A DNA stretch of 64,000 nucleotides from Pseudomonas sp. NC02 (GCF_002874965.1 NZ_CP025624.1:5146001-5210000); one strand, 5' to 3'. Shown: positions 8,030 through 17,001, numbered from the stretch's first letter. The notes: generated by a model from the sequence alone, not told the origin. Program-made: numbers and translations.

Positions 8030-9006
8030 TTCCACAGACCGATCTTGCTCAACTCTTCCTTGAAGTTGGCGCGGGTGATCAGGGTCACGTTATCCAGTGC
8101 GGTGAACTTGGCAGGCTCAGTGCCTTTGGTCACCCACTCGAACATCGAGGTCGCAGTTTTATAGCCGGACGCATCGGGGCTGAGCAGCATCGAGCCGTAG
8201 AAACCGGTGTCGGATTTCTTCAGTTCTTCGATGGCGTCGGTGCCGTTGATGCCCACGCCAATCACGTTTGTGGCCTTGAAGCCGGCGCTTTCGGTGGCGC
8301 GTACGCCGCCCAGTACGGTGCTGTCGTTCATGCCGCCAATCAGCAGGTTTTTCGCGCCACTGGGCAGTTTCACCAGGGCCGAGTTGGTGGAGTCCATGGC
8401 GCCCGGCACGTCGAGGGTTTTCTGTGCGGTAAACAGGATGTGGTCAACCGGCAGGCCGGCGGCCTTGAGGCCTTCTACCGAACCGTCGGTGCGCTTCTTG
8501 CCGGTTTCCAGCTCGTCGAAGGTATTGATGACGGCGTAGGTGTCCTTCCAGTCCCAGTTGCGATGCTTGGCTTCGGTGGCCATGGCCTCGCCTTGTTTCT
8601 GGCCGATCTTGTAGGCGTCCAGGCCGACGTAAGGCACGTCTTCCATGGGCTTGCCCTTGGCGTCGACGAAGCGGTCGTCTACCGCCAGCACTTTGAGGTT
8701 ATTCAGCTTGGCCTTGGCCATGATCGCAGGGCCCAGGGACACGTCCGGCGGGCAGATCACGAAACCCTTGGCGCCGTTGGCGGCCAGGGTGTCGATGGCG
8801 GACAGGGTTTTCTCGCCGTCGGGCACGGCGATCTTGATCACGGTGAAACCATGGTCTTTGCCGGCTTTTTCAGCGAAGGCCCATTCGGTCTGGAACCAGG
8901 GCTCTTCCGCCTGCTTGACCAGGAAGCCGATCTTTACTTCTTCGGCAGAGGCCAGGCCGCTGAGCGCCATCGTGAGGGCAAGGGTGCCTAGTGTTTTCTT
9001 GAGCAT
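8026..9006 (-). CDS. araF: L-arabinose-binding periplasmic protein (AraF type)
   Basis: 326 residues with a cleavable signal peptide (MLKKTLGTLALTMALSGLAS, cleavage near ASA-EE). The mature protein matches the AraF branch of periplasmic sugar-binding proteins: KIGFLVKQAEEPWFQTEW at its start, a VDDRFVD strand, GGMNDSTVLGG and GIGINGT-like GVGINGT in the second lobe. This pattern is much closer to AraF than to RbsB or the galactose-binding protein. ATG 9006 is preceded by GAGGTGG. It lies 31 bp after the SDR gene and overlaps araG by four bases. Confidence 0.92.
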   Translation of the reverse strand: MLKKTLGTLALTMALSGLASAEEVKIGFLVKQAEEPWFQTEWAFAEKAGKDHGFTVIKIAVPDGEKTLSAIDTLAANGAKGFVICPPDVSLGPAIMAKAKLNNLKVLAVDDRFVDAKGKPMEDVPYVGLDAYKIGQKQGEAMATEAKHRNWDWKDTYAVINTFDELETGKKRTDGSVEGLKAAGLPVDHILFTAQKTLDVPGAMDSTNSALVKLPSGAKNLLIGGMNDSTVLGGVRATESAGFKATNVIGVGINGTDAIEELKKSDTGFYGSMLLSPDASGYKTATSMFEWVTKGTEPAKFTALDNVTLITRANFKEELSKIGLWK

Positions 9007-9037
9007 GAACCACCTCTTCTTGTTATTTGGAAAAGTT

Positions 9038-9859
9038 TTAATCGTGGTACATCACCGACCGCCCACCATCGATCATCAGGCAGGTGGCATTGATAAAGGG
9101 CGCCTCATCGGTCGCAAGAAACAGTGCCGTCATCGCCACTTCAATCGGCTGGCCGATGCGCTTGGGCGGGTGCAGGTCGAAGGCACGCTGGCGCTCGGCG
9201 TGCGGGTCGGCAAAGCCGTTCCAGTAATCGACGTTGAGTTGGGTTTCGATATAGCCCGGCGCGATGGCATTTACGCGGATGCCCTTGGGCGCGTATTCGA
9301 TACCCAGGGCGCGGGTCAGCCCGAGCAAGCCGTGCTTGGCCACCGGGTACGGGAAGCAGCCGGGAATGATGTGGCTGGAGTGGGTGGAGGCGATGTTGAT
9401 GATGTTGCCGATGCCTTGCTCGATCATGTGCGGCAACACGGTACGGCAGCCGTACCAGGCGCCGTCGAGGTCGATGGCGAAGCAGCGGCGCCAGTCTTCG
9501 TCGGTCATTTCCAGCGGGTCGCGGAACACGTTGACGCCGGCGCAATTGACCAGCACATCGACGCGGCCAAAGCGTTCGATAGCTACGTCCACCAGGGCGC
9601 GCCATTGATCCTTGGAAGTGATGTCGACAGGTTGTGCGTAGATCTCGGCGCCGTGTTCGCGCCAGTGGGCGGCGACCTGCTCGACCTTCTCGCCCTGGAT
9701 ATCACCGATCACCAGGCGCGCCTGCTGAGCCTGGAAGCAGGCGACGATAGCCTCGCCAATGCCTTGGGCGGCACCGGTGATGACCACGACTTTGTTCTTC
9801 AGTCGCTCGCCGTAAGTCGGCTCGGGCACCGGAGGTAACGACAACGGTTGTGCCTGCAT
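9038..9859 (-). CDS. SDR-family sugar 1-dehydrogenase (probable L-arabinose 1-dehydrogenase)
   Basis: 273-residue classical short-chain dehydrogenase: cofactor motif TGAAQGIG near residue 29, NCAG near 110, catalytic Ser in NIASTHSS with Y-x-x-x-K (YPVAKHG). It is the first gene of the operon with araFGH. Oxidation of imported L-arabinose to L-arabinono-lactone, the first step of the non-phosphorylative pathway, is therefore the best guess; such enzymes often also take D-galactose. The later pathway enzymes (lactonase, arabonate dehydratase, KDA dehydratase, semialdehyde dehydrogenase) are not in this window. ATG 9859 has AGGTGA four bases upstream. Confidence 0.82.
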   Translation of the reverse strand: MQAQPLSLPPVPEPTYGERLKNKVVVITGAAQGIGEAIVACFQAQQARLVIGDIQGEKVEQVAAHWREHGAEIYAQPVDITSKDQWRALVDVAIERFGRVDVLVNCAGVNVFRDPLEMTDEDWRRCFAIDLDGAWYGCRTVLPHMIEQGIGNIINIASTHSSHIIPGCFPYPVAKHGLLGLTRALGIEYAPKGIRVNAIAPGYIETQLNVDYWNGFADPHAERQRAFDLHPPKRIGQPIEVAMTALFLATDEAPFINATCLMIDGGRSVMYHD

Positions 9860-9970
9860 CGCTTCACCTGTTTTGTTTTTGGTAGTGAGTGCTGATGCGC
9901 AAGACTATAAACCCAGAAACCGGAACATCTCAATATATAAATTATCATCCCATATAGTGAGCAAATATAT

Positions 9971-9995
9971 AAAAAAACCGGCTTTAAAAGCCGGT
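9971..9995 (-). terminator. Intrinsic terminator of the GNAT gene
   Basis: Read on the minus strand, ACCGGCTTTTAAAGCCGGT forms a stem (9977-9995) followed by a run of seven T residues (9971-9977). It lies just after the GNAT stop codon at 10009 and insulates the downstream arabinose operon. Confidence 0.85.
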
Positions 9996-10008
9996 CCTTT
10001 ATGCACAC

Positions 10009-10488
10009 TTAACCCTGTGCGAAATCCCTGAGGGCGTCGCCTTCCATGCGGTAGCGTACCCACTCTTCCTGGGGCTGGGCACCGATGGATTTGTAGAACG
10101 CGATGGCCGGCTCGTTCCAGTCCAGCACGCTCCACTCGAAACGCCCGCAGCCGTTGTCACAGGCGATTTTCGCCAGGTGGCGCAGCAACTTCTTGCCCGC
10201 CCCGCCACCGCGTTGCTCGGGGTTGATGTACAGGTCTTCGAGGTACAGGCAGTTGCTGCCCAGCCACGTGGAATAGCTGAAAAAGAACACCGCAAAGCCG
10301 ATCGGCAAACCGTCGCGCAGGCAGATCAGGCCGTGGGCGGTGGCACTTTCACTGAACAGGCTGCGCTCGATGTCCACCACGCTGGCGATCACTTCGTGCC
10401 GGGCTTTTTCATAGTCGGCAAGCTCGGTGATGAAGGTCAGGATCTGCGCAGCATCGCTGGGCACGGCGGGGCGAATCTCGATGGTCAT
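10009..10488 (-). CDS. GNAT-family N-acetyltransferase (SSAT/thialysine type)
   Basis: 159-residue acetyl-CoA-dependent acetyltransferase. The central LYLEDLYINPEQRGGGAGKKLL includes the acetyl-CoA pyrophosphate loop (R/Q-x-x-G-x-G/A as QRGGGAG). The following WSVLDWNEPAIAFYKSIGA is characteristic of the spermidine/spermine and thialysine acetyltransferase branch. The likely substrate is a small amine such as a polyamine or lysine analogue, but that is inference. It is divergent from the HD hydrolase gene and ends at a terminator. Confidence 0.88.
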   Translation of the reverse strand: MTIEIRPAVPSDAAQILTFITELADYEKARHEVIASVVDIERSLFSESATAHGLICLRDGLPIGFAVFFFSYSTWLGSNCLYLEDLYINPEQRGGGAGKKLLRHLAKIACDNGCGRFEWSVLDWNEPAIAFYKSIGAQPQEEWVRYRMEGDALRDFAQG

Positions 10489-10600
10489 GGGCAGGCCTTG
10501 TCAGGGAAAGAGAGCACACATACTAAGGCGCTTTAATGACCGATTGCAGTGCAATTTGATTCGCGGCTAACCTGCAGGCCATCGACCTTTGAGAATCCCC

Positions 10601-11260
10601 ATGCCCTTCACGCCCTTGACCGACCTCGCCGCGACGTTATTGCCTCACGCCCTTGAGCCTTCGGAAGACGGCGCCCACGACCTGTCCCACTTGCAACGGG
10701 TGTGGCACAACGTGCGGTCGATCCAGGCAGAGGAAGGTGGCGATCTGGAGGTGCTGCTGGCGGCGGTGCTGCTCCATGACTGCGTCGCGGTGGAGAAGAA
10801 TTCGCCGTTGCGTTCCAAGGCCTCAACATTGGCGGCGGACAAGGCCGGGCAGATTTTGCAGGGGTTGGCGTGGCAGCCCGAGACGATTGCAGCGGTGACC
10901 CACGCCATCGAGACCCACAGCTTTTCGGCGGGCCTGACGCCGGTGACGCTTGAAGCAAAGATTATGCAGGATGCCGACCGTTTGGACTCCCTGGGCATGA
11001 TCGGCGTGGCCCGCACATTTTACATCGCCGGGCGCATGGGCAGCGGGCTGTATGACCCGGCTGACCCAACGGCGCAGCATCGCGAGTACGACGACAAGCG
11101 CTTTTGCCTCGACCATTTCCAGACCAAGCTGCTGCATCTGGCGGGCGGATTTCAGACGCCGACGGGGCAACGCATGGCCCTGGCGCGCCATGAGCGGTTG
11201 AAGGGTTTCATGAACCTGTTCATCGAAGAAATAGGCACGCCATACTCCGCTGCGGGCTAA
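10601..11260 (+). CDS. HD-domain phosphohydrolase (YedJ-like)
   Basis: 219-residue metal-dependent hydrolase. The HD signature is HDLSHLQRVWHN (first His near 29), LLHDC near 60, and the distal Asp in QDADRLDSLG (about 125), which together complete the H...HD...D metal site. The family acts on nucleotides or other phosphate esters; the substrate is unknown. ATG 10601 is used, with a TGAGAA sequence upstream; a TTG at 10589 is possible but weaker. It is transcribed away from the GNAT gene. Confidence 0.88.
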   Translation: MPFTPLTDLAATLLPHALEPSEDGAHDLSHLQRVWHNVRSIQAEEGGDLEVLLAAVLLHDCVAVEKNSPLRSKASTLAADKAGQILQGLAWQPETIAAVTHAIETHSFSAGLTPVTLEAKIMQDADRLDSLGMIGVARTFYIAGRMGSGLYDPADPTAQHREYDDKRFCLDHFQTKLLHLAGGFQTPTGQRMALARHERLKGFMNLFIEEIGTPYSAAG

Positions 11261-11346
11261 CGCAAGCGCCGCGAACCACAGAACAATCCCACGTGCCGTG
11301 CATGGTAAAAAGTTGGGCATAAATCCAACAGACGCAAGGCTCCCCC

Positions 11347-12540
11347 ATGCACGCCTCACCTGCGGTCGGCGGAAAACTGTTCGCCCTTTTCTGCCTCGCC
11401 AGCTACCTGCTTTCCCTGTCCTATGGCTCGACATTCTTGCTGTCGCTGCTGATCCATTCGCGCGGCGGCAACGAACACGACGCGGGCAGCGTGATATCCA
11501 TGGCGATGCTCAGCACCTTTGTGGCGGTGCTGGTTTCCGGGCATCTGGCCGACCTGCTGGGGGCTGCCAGGTCGATCGCCCTGCTCGGCGTATTGCTGGT
11601 GGTGGCGTGCGTGGGCTTTGCGCTGGCGCCGGGGTTCGGCGAGGGCTTGATGCTTTTTGGCTTGTCATTGGGGTTGGGCTGGGGCGTCTTCTATACGCTG
11701 GGGCCGATCATCGTCGCGATGCTGGTGGAACCGGCGCAACGGGCCAAGTATTTTGCCCTGCTGTCGGGCAGCATGATGACCGGAATCGGCTCCGGGCCAC
11801 TGCTGGGGCGGGCGGCAAGTGCCCTGGATTTTTCGCTGACGGCGGCCTTTCATATAGCAGCGCTGGCGAGCCTGGTGGGTGTGCTGATTTTCTGGCGACT
11901 GGGTCGCGCGCTGAGTCAACACACCGCGCCGGTGGCGAAGATTTCCTGGTCGGCCACGCGCCAGGTGCTGTCATCGAAAGCGGTGTTCGCGATCATCATG
12001 GTGGGCCTCGGCGGTTGCGTGTTTGGCGGGCTGTCGAGTTTCCAGACCAGCTACGCGGCGTTGCACGGGCTGGACTATTCGCTGTTCTTCCTGGGCTTCA
12101 TGAGTGCGGCGATTACCAGCCGCCTGCTGATCGCCGGCATCGTGGTCAAGCGTGATCCGTATTGGGCGGCGTGTGTGTTGTCGGGGTTGATGCTGGTGTC
12201 GATTTTCCTGTTCGGGTTCAGGGTCAGCGGCAACTACAGCTACCTGCTGGCAGCCGTCACCCTGGGCGTCGGTTACGGCCTGACGTATTCGGTGATCAAT
12301 GGTTTGGCTGCGAACGAGGCTCCCGCCGGCACCACCTCCCAGGCGTTGCTGTTGTTCAGCCTGGCGTACTTTATCGGGGTGTTCGGTTTCCCGTTGCTGG
12401 CGGGCAAGGTCATCGTCGAATACGGCATGCCGACCCTGTTGATGAGCGTGCTGGCGGTGGCGCTGCTCAATTGGCTGATCACGGTGGCGCGGTTGATCTG
12501 GCGCCGAATTTCGTCACACAAAATCTTACAAGCGACCTAA
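11347..12540 (+). CDS. MFS transporter
   Basis: 397-residue major facilitator with about twelve hydrophobic segments, beginning LFALFCLASYLLSLSYGSTF. The GHLADLLGAARSI loop between helices 2 and 3 is the family's motif A region. It resembles the YfcJ/AraJ-like group of small-molecule exporters. The start is the ATG at 11347 after a weak AAGG. No neighbour points to a substrate. Confidence 0.88.
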   Translation: MHASPAVGGKLFALFCLASYLLSLSYGSTFLLSLLIHSRGGNEHDAGSVISMAMLSTFVAVLVSGHLADLLGAARSIALLGVLLVVACVGFALAPGFGEGLMLFGLSLGLGWGVFYTLGPIIVAMLVEPAQRAKYFALLSGSMMTGIGSGPLLGRAASALDFSLTAAFHIAALASLVGVLIFWRLGRALSQHTAPVAKISWSATRQVLSSKAVFAIIMVGLGGCVFGGLSSFQTSYAALHGLDYSLFFLGFMSAAITSRLLIAGIVVKRDPYWAACVLSGLMLVSIFLFGFRVSGNYSYLLAAVTLGVGYGLTYSVINGLAANEAPAGTTSQALLLFSLAYFIGVFGFPLLAGKVIVEYGMPTLLMSVLAVALLNWLITVARLIWRRISSHKILQAT

Positions 12541-12625
12541 GACCGTTCGTCGGTATCGAGGCACGAATCACAAACGAGGGCGGACCAATATCAGGTAAGG
12601 ACATTAATCATATGGAGACACCATC

Positions 12626-12973
12626 ATGACGACTTCCAAATTTGCCGCCCTCGCCCTCACCGGTTTGCTGTCTGCTGTTTCGCTGAGCAGCTTTGCCGCC
12701 TCCACAGGTTCCAGCACCGGCCCGACCGACCCTGTCGGTAGCCCGCCCAACCCGGCCGCCCAGGAGTCGAAGGACTCGATGGGTACCGGCATGGACACCA
12801 ACGGCGGCGCCATCATCGACAACAGCAGGGACCCACGCACCCAGGGCGACGACACCAATCGCAACAGCGGTGCGGTGCCCAACGGCAAAATGGGACCAGG
12901 TGCCACTTCGCCCTCGATCAATAAAGGCGATGACTCCAACATCCCCGGCGCGCCAAAACAGCCAGCGCCTTAA
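12626..12973 (+). CDS. Small exported low-complexity protein
   Basis: 115 residues. A clear signal peptide (MTTSKFAALALTGLLSAVSL, cleavage after SSFA-A) is followed by a disordered Gly/Ser/Pro/Asn/Asp-rich mature part with no cysteine and no recognisable domain. It has a good Shine-Dalgarno (GGAGA at 12614). It heads a run of three small same-strand genes with gaps of 48 and 57 bp. I do not recognise a function; a periplasmic, stress-related role is possible but unsupported. Confidence 0.75.
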   Translation: MTTSKFAALALTGLLSAVSLSSFAASTGSSTGPTDPVGSPPNPAAQESKDSMGTGMDTNGGAIIDNSRDPRTQGDDTNRNSGAVPNGKMGPGATSPSINKGDDSNIPGAPKQPAP

Positions 12974-13021
12974 TGCGCAAGAAAGACGAACACCCAACCA
13001 TTTCCCAGTGAAGAGGTATGC

Positions 13022-13288
13022 ATGAACGTCGATCACAACCTTGAAAAAGAAGTCCTCACCCGTCTGCTCCACGCTCATCCCAGTGGGTTGGGCAAAGAAG
13101 TGCTGGACAACTACCGAGGTGAAAAAGTGGTGGCCAGCGCCTTGGCCACCTTGCAGGACCGCGGGTGGATCAAGGAAGGCCATGTGACCTGCAACGATGC
13201 CGGTGAACATTCGCTGAACCTGCCGATCAAGCTCACCGCGTCCGGCGTGGAAGCGGCTCGCAAGCTTGAAAGCGAAGCGAGCCAATAA
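13022..13288 (+). CDS. Small hypothetical protein with winged-helix-like pattern
   Basis: 88 residues, soluble. The arrangement (helix LEKEVLTRLLHAH, helix GKEVLDNYRGEKVVASALATLQDRGWI, then a beta-like KEGHVTCNDAG...LPIKLTASGVEAA) looks like a compact winged helix of the kind that ends in LT..G. DNA binding is inference from this pattern. GAAGAGGT lies five bases before the ATG. It lies between the exported small protein and the Rho_N-like small protein. Confidence 0.78.
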   Translation: MNVDHNLEKEVLTRLLHAHPSGLGKEVLDNYRGEKVVASALATLQDRGWIKEGHVTCNDAGEHSLNLPIKLTASGVEAARKLESEASQ

Positions 13289-13345
13289 CACACCTTGCCT
13301 GGTCTGGCCCTTGTATCTTGTATGAGGGCCAGAAGGAGTATCGCA

Positions 13346-13726
13346 ATGCCTCGTGGAAGCAAAGCCAAATACACCACCGAACAGAAGCGCAAGGCCGCCC
13401 ATATCGAAGAGAGTTATGAGCACCAGGGCTTGTCGAAAGAAGAAGCCGAGGCGCGGGCCTGGGCCACCGTCAACAAGCAGTCTGGCGGCGGCGAAAAGGC
13501 CGGCGGTTCAGGCCAGCGCAAGGCGCCGGCAAAGAAGTCCCAGGACCGGCATGAGTCGGCCAAGCGGGCTGCTGCCAGCCGTGAGGGGCATCCGCGTAAC
13601 AGCAGGGTTTCGCTGGGTACGCAGACCAAGGAAAGCTTGCTGAGAGAAGCGCGTGCCAAGGACATTCCCGGGCGCTCGACCATGCGCAAGGATGAGTTGA
13701 TTGAGGCGCTGAAAAAGGCCGGTTAA
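13346..13726 (+). CDS. Small basic protein with C-terminal Rho_N/SAP-like motif
   Basis: 126 residues. The N-terminus resembles proteins labelled plasmid-stabilisation/ChaB-like in pseudomonads (MPRGSKAKYTTEQKRKAAHI, then EESYEHQGLSKEEAEARAWATVNKQ). A Lys/Gly/Ser-rich linker follows. The last 35 residues (KESLLREARAKDIPGRSTMRKDELIEALKKAG) look like a Rho_N/SAP nucleic-acid-binding helix-extended-helix. The Shine-Dalgarno AGAAGGAG sits 7 bp before ATG 13346. It probably binds nucleic acid; its role is unknown. Confidence 0.8.
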   Translation: MPRGSKAKYTTEQKRKAAHIEESYEHQGLSKEEAEARAWATVNKQSGGGEKAGGSGQRKAPAKKSQDRHESAKRAAASREGHPRNSRVSLGTQTKESLLREARAKDIPGRSTMRKDELIEALKKAG

Positions 13727-13738
13727 CGCGGAACAAAA

Positions 13739-13827
13739 TGTGGGAGCGGGCTTGCTCGCGAAAGCGGTGTATCAGTGCCAGATTCATTGGCTGAGCCACC
13801 GCATTCGCGAGCAAGCCCGCTCCCACA
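13739..13827. repeat. REPIN (GCGGGC type)
   Basis: Inverted pair with TGTGGGAGCGGGCTTGCTCG at the left and its complement at the right. It lies between the convergent small basic protein gene and the methyltransferase gene and may double as a terminator. Confidence 0.9.
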
Positions 13828-13854
13828 TTTTTGGTCGGGTTTTCACCCAAGGAA

Positions 13855-14583
13855 TCAGCGGTGGGCGGCCACCAGTAGCATCATTGGGCGTTCAAGCTCT
13901 TCTGCCAGTGCGGGGCGGGCTTTCAGGTCCGCTTCGCTCGGGCCCCACTCGTCGACATGAGTCAGGGTAAACCCCGCCTGGATCAACAGCGTCAGCAACG
14001 TGCCCACGGTGCGATGTTGCTTGATCACACCCTCCGCCAGCCAGTTTGTCACCCGTGGTCCTTGCAACTGGTAGCTGTCCACCGGCCAGCTCTTGCGCCC
14101 TTGCTCATCAATCAGCCAGCCCGGCTGCCGGGGCGCCATGAAGATCGGATGCTCGATGGAAAATACCAACCGCCCGCCCGGGACCAACGCTTGATGGATA
14201 CGCGCGAACAGGCCCTTAAGATCGACGATGTAATGGAACGCCAATGAGCTATAGGCCAGGTCGAAAGTGGCATCCGGAAGCTCGAGTTTTTCCAGGTCGG
14301 CAATGGCGTAGGTGATGGCCGAAGAGGACGTCATCTCCCTTGCCCGCGCCAGCATCTTTTGCGAGACATCCAGCCCCAGCACCTGTTCGGCGCCCTGCTC
14401 CTGCGCCCAGCGACTGAACCAGCCGTAGCCGCAACCCAGGTCCACCACTTTCAACCCCGGCACCGGCGGTAGCATGGCTTGCAAAGCCGGCCACTCCGGC
14501 GCGCCGGCGAGGCCTTCTACCGAGCGGCCCATTTTGCTGTAGCCCTCGAAGAAAACCTCGGTGTCGTAGATGTTCTGAGTCAT
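13855..14583 (-). CDS. Class I SAM-dependent methyltransferase
   Basis: 242 residues. The SAM-binding motif I is VVDLGCGYGWFSRWA (about 47-61), followed by the acidic LGLDVSQKML and the LEKLELPDATFDLAYSSLAFHY motif of the Methyltransf_11 group. The acceptor is not evident. It starts 38 bp after the PfkB kinase stop, with GGAGCAGCG before the ATG, so it is probably the last gene of the GntR-glycohydrolase-permease-kinase operon or is loosely coupled to it. Confidence 0.87.
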   Translation of the reverse strand: MTQNIYDTEVFFEGYSKMGRSVEGLAGAPEWPALQAMLPPVPGLKVVDLGCGYGWFSRWAQEQGAEQVLGLDVSQKMLARAREMTSSSAITYAIADLEKLELPDATFDLAYSSLAFHYIVDLKGLFARIHQALVPGGRLVFSIEHPIFMAPRQPGWLIDEQGRKSWPVDSYQLQGPRVTNWLAEGVIKQHRTVGTLLTLLIQAGFTLTHVDEWGPSEADLKARPALAEELERPMMLLVAAHR

Positions 14584-14621
14584 GACGCTGCTCCGTGCTG
14601 AATGGCGACTATTCTGCCGAA

Positions 14622-15542
14622 TCAGCCCTCGCTCAACAACGCATCCACTTCAGCCGTGCCCGGTGACGTGGCCGGCCCCCAGCGCGTGACCGCCAAGGCC
14701 GCCGCCGCGTTCGCGCGACGTGCCGCGACAGCTGGCGCCAAACCATTGGCCAGGCCAGCGATAAACACCCCGGCGTGAGCATCGCCGGCACCGTTGCTGT
14801 CCACCGCCTTGACCTTGAATCCCGGCACATGCTCGGCCTGGCCATTACGGCTGATCCAGCAGCCATTCGGTCCATCGCGCACCACCAGCAAGGTGTCGGC
14901 GGGCAAGTGCTCGTTGAGCTTGAGCAATGCCCCCGCCAGATCGCTCGCGCCGGTAAAGGCCAGCGCTTCCGGACCGTTGCTGGTCCAGATATCGATACGC
15001 GGCAACAGGGCGACCATCAAGGCCGAGTCCGGTGCCTTCACCAGCGGGCCCGGATCGAACACCACCGTGATCTGGCGCGGCAATGCCAATAGCCAATCGA
15101 GCAACGCCTGGGCCTTGCCTTCCAGCAGCAGGCTGTAGCCACTGACGTACACGTAGTCGTCGTCGCGTGGTACCGCATTGGCCAGGTCTTGCGCCAGCAA
15201 GTCACCCTCAGCGCCAATATGGGAAATGAAGGTGCGCTCGGTAGTGGCTTCGGTCAGGGACACACACAGGCCTGTGTCCTTGTCGTCGCTGGCGGCCAGG
15301 GCCATTTCAATGCCCTCGGCCTGCATCGCCGCGCGCGCCAGGTCGCCGAAGCGGCCGGTGCCATGGCGGCCCAGGTAGACCACCGGCAAGCCGTTGCGTC
15401 GGGCCGCGGCCATCACGTTGAAGCCACCGCCGGCTTCGAAGCTGGCGGAGTTGGCCAATACATCGCCACCGGTGGCAGGCAATGTGTCGAGGGACATGAC
15501 CAGGTCAACGATGACCTGGCCGCTGTGCAGCAATCTAGACAT
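14622..15542 (-). CDS. PfkB-family carbohydrate/nucleoside kinase (YegV-like)
   Basis: 306-residue ribokinase-fold kinase. The substrate motif GGGFNVMAAARRNG is near residue 38. The catalytic C-terminal motif is DSNGAGDAHAG (about 249), a variant of DTxGAGD with the catalytic Asp kept. The ATG at 15542 overlaps the permease stop by 8 bases, so the two are translationally coupled. With the glycohydrolase and permease upstream, phosphorylation of a nucleoside or of the sugar it releases is the natural role. E. coli yegV is the counterpart by context and family; the substrate is not known from the sequence. Confidence 0.88.
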   Translation of the reverse strand: MSRLLHSGQVIVDLVMSLDTLPATGGDVLANSASFEAGGGFNVMAAARRNGLPVVYLGRHGTGRFGDLARAAMQAEGIEMALAASDDKDTGLCVSLTEATTERTFISHIGAEGDLLAQDLANAVPRDDDYVYVSGYSLLLEGKAQALLDWLLALPRQITVVFDPGPLVKAPDSALMVALLPRIDIWTSNGPEALAFTGASDLAGALLKLNEHLPADTLLVVRDGPNGCWISRNGQAEHVPGFKVKAVDSNGAGDAHAGVFIAGLANGLAPAVAARRANAAAALAVTRWGPATSPGTAEVDALLSEG

Positions 15543-17001
15543 TAGCGCTCTCTACCAAAGCCGGGCGACGATCAGCCGCGCCACCCAGTACCGCATAAAT
15601 CCCGCCGGCCACCAGGAAGGTGACGATCCAGCCCAGGCCGTTGTGGCCCAGCCACGAATCGGACAGCGGACCGGCGAACCAGATGTTCTCGGCCGTGGTG
15701 CCGATGGTGGTGAAACTGAAGCCCAGCACGATCGCAATCGCCCAGGCGCCGAACGCACGCCATTCAACCCCGCCGCGATACCAGTAGGCGCTGCTTGGCG
15801 TTACGTCCAGCAGGTCTTTGGGGCTGTAGTAGTGACGATGAATCAGGTCGACCACAAAGATCCCGACCCAGGCGGTGATCGGTACCGCCAGCAGCGAGAT
15901 GAAGGTGATGAACGGGCCGTAGAAACTGTCGGCGATCAGCATGAAGTAGATCGAACCGGCGAAGATCGCGACGATGTCGACGATCACCGCGTGTACGCGC
16001 TTGACCTTCAAACCGAGGGTCAAGGTAGTGAGGCCCGCCGAGTACACCGACAGGTTATTCGACAGCAACAGCCCGCCAAACGCGGTGATCAGGTACGGCA
16101 CCGCCATCCACGTCGGCAGCATGTCGCGGATCGCGATGATCGGGTCAGTGGCCGACGCCAGGTCGTTGTTGCCCACCGACAGCAAGCCGCCGAGGGTGAT
16201 CAACAGCACCAGCGGAATCCCCGCACCGAATGCCGCGGAGGCCACCAGGCGCACGGCCTTGACGCTGCGATGCTGGTAGCGCGACATGTCGGCACCGGCG
16301 TTGGCCCAGCCGATACCGGTACCGGCGGCCATGGTGCCGACGCCGATGATCATCGCGCTCAACGGCGCAGGCGTGGCGTTGAATACCGCGCTCCAGTCGA
16401 TGGTGGCGCAGAGGAAACCGCCCACCAGGATATTCAGTGCGCCGAATACGTAGGTGGCCCACTTCTGGATCACCAGCAAGGTGGCATGGCCCAGGCCCGA
16501 CACGGCGAGGGTCAGCAGCACGAAGATGCCGATGAACAGCAGGGTCAGTACCGGAGCGCTTTTGGCGGCAACCGGCGAGTTGAAGAGGATCGAGCACAAC
16601 GACAACAGCACGAACGCAGCCGTAGTGGTGTTGACGGTTTCCCAGCCGAGGCGCGACATCAGCGACACCAGCGTCGGGCCGATATTGCCGCGTACGCCAA
16701 AGATCGCCCGGGACAGGGTCAGGCTCGGTGCACGGCCACGACGGCCGGCGATGGAGATGATGCCGACCACCGCAAACGAACCGGCAGCGCCGAGGATTGC
16801 GACGATGATCGCCTGCCAGATCGCCAGGCCGCGAAACGCCACGAGGGTCGCGCCCAGGGGCAAGCCGAGGATGCTGATGTTGGCCGCAAACCAGACCCAG
16901 AACAGTTGCAGCGGATGGCCGTTGCACTCGCCTTCCGGGACCGGCTCGATGCCGCGTGTTTCCAATTGCCCGGCGCTTTGGCCGGAAGAGGACGTACTCA
17001 T
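15535..17001 (-). CDS. NCS1-family nucleobase/nucleoside permease (CodB-like)
   Basis: 488-residue polytopic membrane protein with about twelve hydrophobic segments. The WFAANISILGLPLGA first-helix motif and the GIGWANAGADMSRY motif in the middle place it in the NCS1 group that imports cytosine, purines, allantoin or hydantoins. The ATG at 17001 has AGGAG upstream. It is in the position occupied by the nucleoside transporter YegT in the comparable E. coli cluster. A REPIN lies in the 198-bp gap before it. Confidence 0.9.
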   Translation of the reverse strand: MSTSSSGQSAGQLETRGIEPVPEGECNGHPLQLFWVWFAANISILGLPLGATLVAFRGLAIWQAIIVAILGAAGSFAVVGIISIAGRRGRAPSLTLSRAIFGVRGNIGPTLVSLMSRLGWETVNTTTAAFVLLSLCSILFNSPVAAKSAPVLTLLFIGIFVLLTLAVSGLGHATLLVIQKWATYVFGALNILVGGFLCATIDWSAVFNATPAPLSAMIIGVGTMAAGTGIGWANAGADMSRYQHRSVKAVRLVASAAFGAGIPLVLLITLGGLLSVGNNDLASATDPIIAIRDMLPTWMAVPYLITAFGGLLLSNNLSVYSAGLTTLTLGLKVKRVHAVIVDIVAIFAGSIYFMLIADSFYGPFITFISLLAVPITAWVGIFVVDLIHRHYYSPKDLLDVTPSSAYWYRGGVEWRAFGAWAIAIVLGFSFTTIGTTAENIWFAGPLSDSWLGHNGLGWIVTFLVAGGIYAVLGGAADRRPALVESANV

